Shown: positions 22,808-34,164 of the stretch, piece by piece
Layout of the letters: the number at the start of each line of letters is the position of its first letter
Numbering within the stretch: the stretch's first letter is position 1
Origin: Gnomoniopsis sp. IMI 355080
Lineage: Eukaryota; Ascomycota; Sordariomycetes; Diaporthales; Gnomoniaceae
Assembly (NCBI GenBank): GCA_027946555.1
Contig: JAPEVC010000045.1
Coordinates: 1 to 64,000, forward strand
Direction of reading: 5' to 3'
Length of the DNA stretch: 64,000 nucleotides
Made by a program: the position numbers and the translations under genes
The notes under the pieces: model-generated
The model's database searches: none
Told to the model about the DNA's origin: nothing
The model's input: the letters and a program-made list of their open reading frames with translations, nothing else

Positions 22808-25504
22808 CTAGTACTCCCAAGCGTCCACTGCCCAAAGATCATTCAAATTCATTCCCAGCACCTCCATATTCAACTCCGGATTCACAACGGACTGTGCCTG
22901 CAACTACCCGCGTCATTCAGTCAGCATTCCGATCGACATGAGTTGAGAAGACAATGGCAGCAATATATGATATGTATTAAAAAGGCGGGGGAGACGTGGT
23001 TTGCCTGCCGAATGATCGTGGGCATTGCACCGCAAGCAAGTAGAACAAGACAGAGGGAGAACACGCGCAATAGAAAATGTACTCACACCAGGATCCGCCG
23101 CCGCCAGCCACCACGGCGTAGCTGGTATCCCTGGGCCATTCACCTCCCCATTTACTCCGGGCACACCACCATGGACCCCGTTGGGTTGCATAAATGGCGT
23201 GATGCTCTTGGCCCTATCCAACAAGCTCGGTTGTTCCGGACGCAGCTGCAACGGCCCGCCTCCATTCTGGTGATGTTGGGCATGTTGCGCCATGGCATGC
23301 TGCTGCTGTTGCTGCGGCCCCATCGTGGGTGGATCCTGACCCGCAATCAGGCGATAATGCAGATTGATGAACCTCTCTGCGCTTGAACTCTTGGCCTGCT
23401 GTGAGTCCTTGATTCCCAGGTGTGTTTCCAATAACCCAAATGCGGCGCACATGATGCTGTATCCCCAAGGTTCGTTGTTCCCGCACCGCAGAATCCGGTC
23501 CTCCTTCATTTGCAGGCACTTCTCCAGCAGGTTGAGCGTGTGTTGGCTGTTGACCATGATCATGTTTGTCGAACCACGGGACTGGAGCATCGTCACGGAC
23601 GTGAGGTTAAGGGCGAGGGTCAGTGAGTCTTCGCGCAGGAAATTGAGCGTTCGCACGCCGCACTCGGTCAGCTTGTCGTGCAGCAGAACCATGTCACGCG
23701 CGGCGTTGTAGAACATGACCTCCGAGAACTGATACTTTGAATTGATCTTTCGCATACGCAAGAATGGCTGGTGCAGCGGCATGATGTACTGACGCAGCTG
23801 GACGTGGAGGAGGGTGTATGCCAGGAGCGGTTTAGGTGAGCCGTCTTTGTCCATGCTAGCTGACGTATCCCATGATGGTAAGGCATCGATTTCCTGTGTA
23901 ATTTCGTTCGTGTAGCGGATCACTTCCTCGTAGGCGAGATCGTCGGGTGGACCGGCAAGGAGTTTGCTCAGCTCTAATCGTAATGGGAGGCTTTGCCGGC
24001 ACAGGTGCTGAAAGGAAGCACTAGTATATTGTGTAATGGGTTTCGAATCTGGCAGTTCCTTCGAGTCTTCGTCAAAGTCCTCGTCGTTGATATTCCGCGG
24101 CGGCTTAGCGTCCATATGAAGTGTGGTGACAATAGTTGGAAGCCCGTTATCGAATGACGCCTGAAAATCAAACTCCTGAATAGTCGACCACAGCCTTCTT
24201 CTCATTTCTTGGTTGAATAGTGAGATGTTCTTACTCGCCCCGATCATGGCATCGGGATCCCGATGCAGTCCAAGAGATATACCTTCGCGTGTGAGAAGTC
24301 CAGCGTGCGTCCAAAAGCGTTTCTTCTTGATACCATTGACCCTCTTCGCAAGGTAGAGTAGTAGAGCAATTTGGTAGTGAATGAGACGGCGATGCTTGTG
24401 GCTCTGAACACTGTACCATTGTTCACAAGCCGCGATCCACTTCTCAGCTGTCTTGTGAGCGCAGGAGACCATGCCCTGAAATTTTGGTGGCGAAGAGGTG
24501 TTGCCGTGTAGGCAGCTAGATACGGACATCATGGAAAGCACGAGTGCCGTCATGGCAGCAGGGCGGACCTCAGTGGGGTCCCAGAATCTAGCATACTCGC
24601 GTTTGAAACTGGGAATGTGAATGATTCTGTGCAGCTGCTCGAATTGATCCAAGTATACAGCAACGAGAATGTCGGTCTCCATTTTGGACGGCAACAGAGC
24701 TTCAAGATCGCGATCAGGCTCCAAGTACAAGGCCTGCAGCTCCGCCTTCCGGTGCGACTTGTCTTTGGTGCGGGCAGCAACGTGAAGTGGCTTCAGCCAT
24801 TCTTCAGCAGTCTCCTTCATGAAAGGGGACAGACCTGTCAACTGGCTGAAAGCCATGGAGGCGTTGTGAGGTCCAAAGTACCGAGTGCGGAATTCCTTGC
24901 CTCGGAAGAAGCGCATCTCGTTGTCTGCATCATGTCCATACTGCATGAACTCGGGTAGCTTAGGCTCCGGAACCAATCCCGCATCTGGCTTCTGGGCAGC
25001 CTTCTGCGGCTCGTCGAGATTGAGGTTGCCATCAGCACCGATTTTGCTGACCAGTAGATTCTTGAGCTGCATGAGCTCCACCTCTAACCTACGGATGCGG
25101 TCAAAGTCTCGGATACCGTCCTTGCGAACGAGAGTGTCGTTGGACAACGACAGACGACCATCATATTGAGAAAGCGGGAGGCCAGCAGGTTTGGGCAACG
25201 GCGCGAGGCCCGGCCTGGTCTCATAATTGCAGCGATCGGGCGTCCCGGATTTCAGACAGCGCTCACACGGGTAACCCCGATCACAGGACAGTTTCCTCCG
25301 TCTACATTCGAGGCAACTGAGGCGGACGCGCTGCCTCTTCCTCGGAGGTTGGCCGGGCTCGTCCTTTCCATTGTTGCTACCGTCGTCGTCGTCTTCGCCA
25401 GAGTGAGGGTCGGTGTTGGCGGGCGAGGAGTGTAGATCTCCGCGAGGTGTTTCTGATAGTGTTCGAACCGTGTCTGGGACGTCTGATTTGTGACTGATAC
25501 TCAT
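22808..25504 (-). CDS. Zn2Cys6 fungal transcription factor
   Basis: Nuclear regulator of the Gal4 type. Two exons (25504-23087, 22897-22808; phase-0 GTGAGT intron) give 835 residues. The zinc cluster is complete: C64, C67, C74, C80, C83 and C92 (CX2CX6CX5CX2CX8C), preceded by a basic PPRKRQRVR and an acidic Asp/Glu run. A linker with a short coiled stretch (IRRLEVELMQLKNLL) follows, and the fungal-specific regulatory domain covers roughly residues 265-500 (QLHRIIHIPSFKREYARFWD, then the TREGISLGLHRDP block). A Gln/His-rich patch lies near residue 720. The last exon adds an acidic/hydrophobic end (NLNDLWAVDAWEY), typical of an activation tail; without the splice the frame would end in unrelated sequence. 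The start is the first ATG in frame. The target pathway cannot be told; the divergent neighbour is an acid phosphatase. Confidence 0.9.
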
Positions 25505-27328
25505 ATTGAACAGTGTTGACGACCAGATGTCGTCGGATTCGGAGAAGGCTTCACGCGGAAACCGAGATCGTAAGTACGAGGCAGGTTGAGTTTTCGCACG
25601 GTGAGTACGGCACGCTTTTGCCGTAGCCAAACAGTGATTGAGACCACCAAGATGCGGAGCCGTCGCACTGGGTGGCGTCTTGCATCAGGCGAGTAGACAG
25701 ATGCGAGATGATCTGATAAGATTGAAAAGTCAGGCCATTGATGCTCCTCGGATGGAGAAAATTCTCGATCATAGCAGATGAGATACAGAAGCCCTTCGAC
25801 ATCGGGCTTACTACTGAAGTCATTATTCAAGTCACCCATTGCACCTCATCATCAATCCGGCTTTGAAACAGGACCCCAGCTTCTCCGAGCGAGGTCGGTC
25901 CTACGAGCTAGCTGCTGGGCCTGGCTGGGCTCTGCTGCGCTCAGAATGGGTACATAGGTACGTCACGCCTGTGCACGAGACCATGACAGTGCCACTGTCT
26001 CCACGCTACTCTATATCTCTCGCTGGGCCTCGCTGCCATGCAGGCTGCACGAGCCTGGGGTAATTGCGTGGCCGCCATGCTGATCGAAACATAAACGCTC
26101 CAAGTTTTCACATCGGATCGGGACCCAAACCAATCTAAGGCAGTTTGTTTATATTGAGGTCCATTACTGCGCACCGTCCAGGCCAGGCAAGCTGAAGTCC
26201 ATCCTGGCCGTAGGGTGAGCTTAAAACGGCGACCTTCCTGTTTGCAATTTAGCGGCATAGTGCTTGACACCTAAGACTCGGCGATTGACTCGGTCGCCGA
26301 GGTCACTTTACTGCCCGCTGCTGAACTGTGGCGGGTTGGCCCTGCACGGGGAACAATTTTTATTAGACATCGACCTGCGTCGCTTTAACGTGGGCAACTG
26401 CCGTAAATCATAGCGCTGTACAGCTGAAGCGAAATCGGCCATGGAAGACCGTGACGCGTCGTGGGAGGGAAAGCTTAGGGGTGCAAGATGTGGGCTGAAC
26501 AATTCACTGAGCAATTGATGAGCCCACTTGGACTTGGGTACGTGCTATTTATGGACCACAATTGAGACTTTATTACGGGGCGACGAGATTAGGTAGCCCC
26601 GCCAGATCACTTGATACAAGTAAATCACCAAAATTCGCGCTTTCATAGCCCGTCAGGGCCCTTCTGCCAAATGACAGTCAGGGCCCATGAAAAAAATGCA
26701 AGGAAAAATGAGCAAAAAGAAAGGATAGGCCAATAAATAAATAAAAAGAAGAACGAAGAGCTGCTACATAGTACCTAGGTTTCAATTATTCAGGTTTTTT
26801 CCCCCTTATTCTTGACCACCGAACATGATGTGCGCAAGCCAAGTTTTGATTGCATGTTCCATCATGTACAAGTAATTCTGCTCCGGATCAATGAAAATAA
26901 CCTTATATCATAGTACTCCGTCCCTAATGGAAATATCCAAAAACAACTGGCAGGGATGCGTCACATGCCCCTGGACACGAAGAGAATCCGGGGAAGTGGG
27001 TCTCCTTGGACTCTACTGCGTTAGGTGCGCAGTAATGTGCAAAACTCCAAGCATGTTAATCCCAAGGATGTGACTTGGCAGTGCGGCTCCTAGTCTGTCG
27101 GCAATGATCAGCTTGATCTGACAGATTTCTTCAACTTCAATGCATGTAGACTGACGAGGCAATTGAAGCTCGCCCACACTATTCAATGGTGGGAGCTTAA
27201 ACTCAGCCTTACGCCGGGGGCCCGGACTCTGTTTCATCCCTGGGATAACCGACACTCTTCCACGTTGCCGCTCTACCAGCGACTTTTCTACCCAGACACG
27301 GCCATGACCATCGCATGAAGACGCCAGG
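25505..27328. other. Divergent intergenic region between regulator and phosphatase
   Basis: Shared upstream region of the Zn2Cys6 gene (minus) and the phosphatase gene (plus). It is 1.8 kb long and includes an ACCTAGGT palindrome at 26773. Open frames are short and unsupported. AT-rich at 26640-26900. Confidence 0.4.
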
Positions 27329-28666
27329 ATGAAGAGTCCTCTTCTTTGTCTACTTTTGTGCGTCAGCGCACAGGTTCGCGCTCTTGGTACGGGCGAAAAA
27401 TTCAAGCTTGTGAATGGGGGCAAGGCCTTCGACCGCTTCATCACGATATGGCTCGAGAACCAAGTATGTATCTCTCTTCCACTTGGGGCTGCTGCAGTAC
27501 GCTCAAAAACAACGCTCTAATGGCTGACATACTCTGCAGGATTACGCCAAAGTAATTTCTGACCCGCATTTCGCCGACCTTAAACGCGAGGGCATCTCCT
27601 TGACCAAGTACTACGCGCATACCCATCCCTCCCAGCCAAACTACCTTGCCTCGATCGCTGGCGACTACTTCGGCCTCAACCACGATAATGTTGTACATAT
27701 ACCCGAGAACGTGTCCACGGTGGTCGATTTATTAGACACCAAGGGAATCAGCTTTGGCGGGTATTTCGAGGATCAGCCGGGGCCTGGTTTCATGGGAGCT
27801 GCAAGCAAGGGGAGCAGTGGTACCGACAAATGGGACTACGTACGAAAACACAAGTAAGAATTCGCGCAGCTATACTTCAAGGTTGAAGACATTATGTGTG
27901 CTGACCCAGAGCTCTTGACCATAGCCCCTTTGTCTCCTTCGAGTCGATATTCCATAACGGTACCCGATTATGGTCCCTGGGTTCCTTTCACGACTTCGAT
28001 CGCGACCTCGCCGCTTCCGAAATCCCGCAATTTGTCTTCATGTCCCCCAACATGCTCAACGACGGCCACAACACCACCCTGACCTACGCCACCTCGTGGG
28101 CACATACCTTCCTCAAACCACTCCTCGCCGACGATGCCTTTGCCGACGGCAGGACCCTGATCCAGCTCACCTACGACGAGAGCGAAGACTACTCCCAACC
28201 GAACAAAATTGCCACTTTGTTATTGGGCAATGCTGTCCCCGCGAGTCTTAAGGGGACGGAGGACGACACGTATTATACGCACTATAGTGTGCTAAGCAGC
28301 GTTGAGAATAACTGGGACTTGCCGAATTTGGGGCGATATGATGTTGGCGCGAATGTGTGGAAGTTCTTGGCAGATGCGAGCGGGTACGAGAACCCGGGTG
28401 ATCCGCCAACCCTGGCGAGCATAAACTGCAGCGTCAGTTATCCGGGCTTTTTGAACAGCGATCCGGCGAAGTGGGTGCCAATCCCACCGCCAAACTTGAA
28501 GTTGGTAGGTGCTGGAGGTCAGGGGGTGGTGGACAAGGTCGCAGCTGGCTGGAAGGGTGCTGCAAACGAGCTGAGCCCGTACGATGGGAGTGGGGAACCA
28601 TTCGATGGCGGCGAGTTCCTGCCAGAGTACATGGCACAGGAGTCGAATGTTGCAGGTCCGACGTGA
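27329..28666 (+). CDS. Secreted acid phosphatase (phosphoesterase family)
   Basis: Secreted phosphatase of the fungal PhoA-like phosphoesterase family, which releases phosphate from organic esters outside the cell. Three exons (27329-27463, 27540-27853, 27925-28666) give 396 residues and keep frame. A signal peptide covers about residues 1-19 (MKSPLLCLLLCVSAQVRALG). Family landmarks in order: FDRFITIWLENQDYAKV near the start, TKYYAHTHPSQPNYLASIAG, VSTVVDLLDTKGISFGGYFE, FVFMSPNMLNDGHNT, and LIQLTYDESEDY. The C-terminus has no anchor. In Aspergillus and Penicillium such enzymes are induced by low phosphate; no regulatory site for this was identified here. The start is the ATG that gives the signal peptide. 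Confidence 0.88.
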
Positions 28667-29595
28667 AGATCAGACGGGTCTATATCTGCATCTGCATGCC
28701 TACCTAGGTTTTCAGGTAGCTATGGATGAGAAATCCAGATGAGTCCTTCTCCCTCAAGAGTCAGTGCTCATGTGCGGTACTTTCGATCGATTTGCCTATA
28801 GATAAACAATAAGGTGGCCTGCACGAGTACAATTCAGGCCATTGGGAATCCACGAGAAGAGCGACTGTGGCAAGAGAAGCAGATCAAATCATGTCGACCT
28901 CAGACTAGCCATTCAACACAGCAAGTTGTACATGACAGACCAGCCCGACTAGGTGCCGTGGGAAAGGGGGAGTGCATCTACATCTAAGAAGAACCTTGTG
29001 ACAGTGAACAATATCTTTAGCGTCGTGAAGGGGACCTGGTGGAATGCAGGAGGTGGATGCCGAGAAAGCGCTGGAAGATGTAAGGCATTGCGCGCAACCC
29101 AACTGGCCTGAAATAGTTTTGTATCGAAGTGCTCCTGTTGAACGCTGCATTTTTCATACTGCCTCGCGTCCAGTCAGCCAGAATGCTCGTTGCGTACAAG
29201 ACGAGTATAGGTCCAATGACGAATCCGGATCTAGGTCAACAAGGGTAGAGGTTCCGGGTAGAGGTTCCGAAATACTGCGTTATTTCCACCAAACACATCA
29301 GATATCAACGTTCCTCCAGGCGCTACTTGCATGAGGTGCTGGTGGCAAATCAGTGAGATATAAAGGACCTACTTGAGTACCAGCCGACCCGCCTACCTAG
29401 GTGTGAGGTCGTATCGCCATCCTAGTACTTCCGTACAGTGGGGTTGTAGGGTAGACCCTGTACATATATCTCGCTCGGGACGCCGATGCTTCTGGCAGCC
29501 AGGCTTGAAATCCTCAAGCACCCGGGTGAGCATGCAAGGCTCCGTCTTCTGCAGCCCTTTCTTCGCCAGTGTTGCGAAGACTGTCTGCCGGCCCG
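28667..29595. other. Gene-free stretch with a 13-base tandem pair
   Basis: No gene seen. Two perfect head-to-tail copies of a 13-base unit (GGGTAGAGGTTCC) lie at 29243-29255 and 29256-29268, and ACCTAGGT palindromes at 28702 and 29395. Confidence 0.4.
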
Positions 29596-32087
29596 ATGCA
29601 AAACTCTGATCTGCGTCCACTCGCTGAAGGTCTTATACTACTAGCCTCGGGAGTGCTCCAGCAACTTCACGGCTTAGTAGGCCTTTTCACGGCTTCTCCC
29701 ACAACGCCTGCTGAGCTTTGCCACCTTCGGGACGCCGTTCTAGCCCTCCGCGAGCTTCTCGAAACTTTCTGCGGACATGAGGAAATTTCTTTGAAAACTT
29801 TCAAACAAAAGAGGGCTGCTCAGGGATTCCACAGCGAGTTATTACTGACTGGAAAATTATTCGATCAACTCAGTAAGATCGTCCAGCTCATCCACGGAGG
29901 ACAATTCCATGGTCCGGACAAATTGCCAATTGATGAGGATGGATCATTTGGCGTCGAAGAGCTTCCGAGTACGACTTTGAAGGCGAGATGGTCATCTCAA
30001 AGAAACCAGCTTCGGAAGTTGCACAAGGATCTCCGTGACAACTGCTCGCGTAGTCTCGGAGAGATGCTACTGATGAACGTGTATGTTGACATCTCGCCGT
30101 GGTCCCGTGAAACTTGTGCCAGACTCTTTTAATGCGCTGACAATTGCGCAGCTCTATCTCTGCCGAAGTTGAAACGAAACTGGAGCGCAGACCTGGTCCT
30201 GATAGGACCTGGTCAACATTATTGGCAAATGACAGCCTAAACGAAGAACAGAAGATGTTAGCCGGAGAGCATCTTGGGAGTATGGAAGGGGTCTCGTCTG
30301 CGGATGCATCAAAAGTCTTGGTGCTAGAACAACATTCGAAGATGTTGCGCCATGATATTGAGCCGAAATCACCACCAAGAGCTCCAAGCAACAGCTTTAG
30401 AATGCACCCGACTGACAACGGGAGGGACGTCGATGATGTGGACTTGATATTCACTGGCATTGCGGCATCCGTCACTTCTTCAAGCTCGATAAGCGAGCGC
30501 GCTCTTTCTGGTATAGCGGCATCAGTTTCTTCGTCAAGCTCGATGATTGAGAGCATGCCTCATTATCGACCTCGCCGCGTTGTTGAACCCAGTGAGGTCA
30601 ACAATCAGCGCTTTTGCACCTGCAGGTGTCATAACGGCGGTTGGAGTCCGGCTGTATGGGCCATCAGCGCATTCAAATCTGCGCTCGGGGTCATAAGCCT
30701 GGACTTCAGAACCCAGTCAGACATGGCATGCAGCGGTTGTTCTAGCACTTGCAGGACAAGGCGAAGAGGGAAATCAATGCGACTTGTGTACAGCTTCCCA
30801 ACTTGGCTGTTCCACGCAGCAATTTCCGCTTCATTCACGGATACGACTGGATCACCAGAGCTTGTTCTGAGAATTCTTCGTCGAATACCATCGGATTCGA
30901 AATCATTATTCACCAGTATCTTTGGCATCATCGCACGCGGTGATGAAGATGGTTTAAAGCGCGCACTGAGGACGCGAGAAATATCCATTTTCGACATTAA
31001 CGGTAACAACGGCACAGGTGTTCTTTGGACCTGCGTGGCCATGAACAGATTCGAGTTGATAGAGATCCTGTTGTTTGAGGGAGCGGATCTCTTCCAAATC
31101 GACGACAAAGGCGTGGCTCCCTACGCTTTTCTCCTCTATACTCTTTATACATCCCCACGGATCGATAAAGCGACAAGAACGCGGCTTGAAGCTATATTAC
31201 CAATGGAGCAGATGTTTGAGACTTGCCAACTGAATGAGCTGCATAAAATTGCTGTTGGTTTGAGACACACCAGCGTCCGGGACTATATGCGGCTTGCACC
31301 TCAAAGTGACGAGGCAAATTCTTATGATATCAGATTTCGCACACCTTTGGGGTTTGCCGCAGCACGAGGTGACTTGCAAGCAGTCAGACAGCTTTTAGAA
31401 GCTGGAGCTCTGCCTGACCTCGAAGTCCCAGTCCCAGCGCGATCGAAGCCCAAGGGTCCGCTTGCCTCCGCATGCGCCCATGGCCACCTTGCAGTGGTGG
31501 AAGAGCTGCTGAGGGCTGGTGCAGATGTCAACGCAGCCAACCAATATCAACGGCCGCTCCATCACCTCGCGCCGGCTCCTAATTCAGCAAGCATCGCTGA
31601 CTGTCTAATACAACACGGGGCAGATGTCCACGCGGAAGATAATTATCACTCAACTCCTCTTGATCTTGCTAGTTATCACAATAATGCTGTACTTGTGGAA
31701 TGTCTACTGCGCCATGGAGCGGATCCAAATCACCGCGACTGGGAAGGCACCGGTGCTCTCCAAGCCGCCATATCGAGCAACGCCTGTGCTGCCACCACCG
31801 TGTTGCTAGAAAATAACGCAGACTACCGAAATATAGACATACATAAGCGCGGGGTCCTACATTACTTGGCCATTTTTGGGACCTTGTCCATGATGGAGGT
31901 CATGGCTCGACATCGCATGGTGGATGTCGATGTGAATGCGCCTGACGATCAAGGTCAAACACCAATGCAGCTCTGTCTTGCTCGCTCCGACTCCACAGAA
32001 GCCCTGCGAGAAGCATTTGAGTTGCTGCTGGCCTCTATCACCCGAGATTCGGGCCAAACAACACACAACGCCGACGTCAGCCTCTGA
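29596..32087 (+). CDS. Ankyrin-repeat protein with fungal STAND-like N-terminus
   Basis: Two exons (29596-30080, 30152-32087) give 806 residues. Residues 1-160 are helical and Leu-rich (LAEGLILLASGVLQQLHGL, LRDAVLALRELLETF), like the N-terminal domains that precede NACHT or ankyrin modules in fungal immune-type and heterokaryon-incompatibility-type proteins. No NACHT P-loop is present. At 264-280 and 282-295 a Ser-rich unit (GIAASVTSSSS) is repeated in tandem. A Cys cluster follows (C317, C319, C321, then C355, C358, C362), of the kind seen in related fungal ankyrin proteins. About 555-790 is a set of roughly six ankyrin repeats (for example TPLDLASYHNNAVLVECLLR), suited to binding another protein. 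The partner is unknown. The first ATG in frame was chosen. Confidence 0.8.
30456..30551 (+). repeat. Tandem Ser-rich repeat inside the ankyrin gene
   Basis: Two adjacent copies of a unit of about 18 residues, both with GIAASV followed by a run of Ser and an acidic residue. They lie between the helical N-terminus and the Cys cluster. Similarity is at protein level and also visible in the bases. Confidence 0.6.
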
Positions 32088-33517
32088 TTGTGATCTCAAT
32101 ATCAATGGTCACCTGAGTTGCAGATGGGGATCCGTAAATGCGGCTTGCAGAGTGGGAATGACACACATTGAGGTAATATGAAGACTGTCCTACTATTCTC
32201 TCTATAGAAATGTGATAGATCTTACTGATAAGTCAAGGTTGACCTGCTCCTCTCAAAACTGGCAGTCCTCGAACAACGCTTTGAACTCGGCAACGAGGTC
32301 GCATGCTACTGTGCCATTTTTCCGTTGAAATGTGGAACACACTGCGGCGAGCCTGGAGTCTGTTCTACCTAAGCAGTGCGATTGCCCAATTATTGAAACA
32401 ATAGTGTAGTAGTATTCGACCTCATGGTGGTACATCAAGGACTATTCAAGTACTGCCAGTGTTTCAACGAATTAAGTCGAGGCCTTCGTGATACCTATCA
32501 CCTTCCTGTAGCTATTCACAACGCACATACCATTGATTCAAGGGGAAAAGCCTAGAGCGAGGGATTTATAGTTATTGTCTTCGTTACCGTACTAGCCCAG
32601 AATTACCTAGGTACAGAGACTTGCCACCAGTCCATGAAGGATTTACAACATTGTTCATACTCTTTCCCTCCCAAACATCTTTAAATGTAGCCTGGGAAAT
32701 GCATACTTACTAATAGTCGGCTTGTAGGTAGGCAGACTCAGGATGATTGGGAATAATAATGTAAACTTTAACGAATTGTAGCCTTTATACCGGATATTCA
32801 CTCATGGCTGAACTTACAATCCTATGGACAGTACTAAAGTAGGATCTTCTTTATAGCTGGCACACCCAGTCATGCGGTACCGGAAGTAATATATGAAGTG
32901 TGGTATGATATTATGGCTGCCGAGATACGGCTCCGTTCTAGTAGAGCATTCCTCGCTGTACGAGGCTGCGTAATGTTGCGTAGATGACCCTGAGGTCGTT
33001 GTCCTGTGTTAGATGATTCTATTACGATGAACCTGATCAGTATGGTAAGGTAGGTTCGACGAGAAATTGGCTGCTAACTTGGTAACCTACCTCCTACCTA
33101 CCTATCTGGGTAACGTCTGGTAGGCAGTTCCACTCCCAGGATAAGCCAATCACTAAAAGTTGCATAGCATGGGCCGGAGTATTTCACTATTGTATCGGCC
33201 TCTTGGAATATTGTATATGTATATGGAAGCATTATTTAATCTCTATCAAGTTATCTTTGGCACCCCCGACTCCATAACTCTGTCGTGCTCACGCTCCCCA
33301 TTGTTCGCGAGTTCGTCCCATATGCAGCCAACTCTGGAAGTTCAGTTCATATCCCTGGACGCATCACGAGTCCGACCACAAGGACTATAGTTGCAAGAGG
33401 TTCGACAAGAACCATGTATTGCAAACCAAAGATGGTTTGCGTCGTTGTGTCTCTCAGTTGAGAATGGCTGCAGCACTGCGTCACTGACCGAGATTCTTTT
33501 CACTCTGGACGAAGTCC
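32088..33517. other. Gene-free stretch between convergent genes
   Basis: 3' flanks of the ankyrin gene (plus) and the secreted protein gene (minus). AT-rich in places, with ACCTAGGT at 32605 and repeated CTACC units near 33085-33110. No gene seen. Confidence 0.4.
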
Positions 33518-34164
33518 CTATGCCACTGCGGTCATCAGGTAGGGCTTCACCGTTAGAGTCTCTGGCGAGCACTTGATCTCCTCATCCGAGTAAATTTCAC
33601 CTATCGTCCAATTGGGGTTTTGATAGTTTGTCGTGACACATCCCAGTGATAAGTTTGCTTTGCCAGAGCCATGGAAGGTTGTTCTGATCATTCGTTAGTC
33701 TTTACGAGAATGATGACCGCAGGGTTGAGCTTCAGTACTTACGGCCATTTGGGGTCCCGATCTCGACATGTCCAAGTCTGGTTAATATCCAACTCCCCTG
33801 TTGGTCTGTTGAATGCGAAAGAAGCCGGTGCTGGCCCATATGATGTTCCATTGGTGGTGCATTTGTACCACTGTGTTCCGTAAAAGAAGTCTTGCAGCTG
33901 ATCGCTTTGCGCACTGCAGGACAAGAGAAGGTCCGGTACAGCAGGGTTTGAGAGGTTGAAGTTGACGTATCCCCACGAGTTCTGATGTGCTGGGGTCGAG
34001 AAAATATAAGAAGCGTGAAAATCGAATCCCTCTACCAGCCACTGAAAGTTGTGCGTAGAGTCGTTTGTGCAAGTGGAATTAGAATAATCGCGTTCTGTCA
34101 GGGAGAATGGTGTCCCAAGCACATAAGGGGCCAAAGCCAGCAGGGCAGCGGAAAGTCGACACAT
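33518..34164 (-). CDS. Small secreted Cys-containing protein (possibly AA1/Alt a 1-like)
   Basis: Two exons (34164-33743, 33683-33518) give 195 residues. A clear signal peptide covers about residues 1-17 (MCRLSAALLALAPYVLG). The mature part is rich in Asn, Ser and Tyr, has five or so Cys and several glycosylation sites, and contains blocks such as FHASYIFSTPAHQNSWGY and SGKANLSLGCVTTNYQN. The pattern of beta strands and few Cys resembles the secreted AA1-like (Alt a 1-type) proteins common in Pezizomycotina, but I am not certain of the family. No enzyme motif is visible. The intron has a GTAAGT donor. Proteins of this kind are often called candidate effectors; nothing here proves that role. 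Confidence 0.75.

Noticed and set aside
25505..25630. N-terminal extension of the Zn2Cys6 protein
   Set aside because: The extra 42 codons start with TTG; the first ATG in frame is at 25504 and lies well before the zinc cluster.
27013..27444. 143-codon minus-strand frame across the phosphatase promoter and first exon
   Set aside because: Overlaps the confident phosphatase first exon, is basic and unstructured, and shows no family.
29596..32087. Full NLR (NACHT) immune receptor
   Set aside because: The N-terminal helical domain and ankyrin repeats fit, but no P-loop (GxxxxGK[S/T]) or other NACHT motif is present between them.
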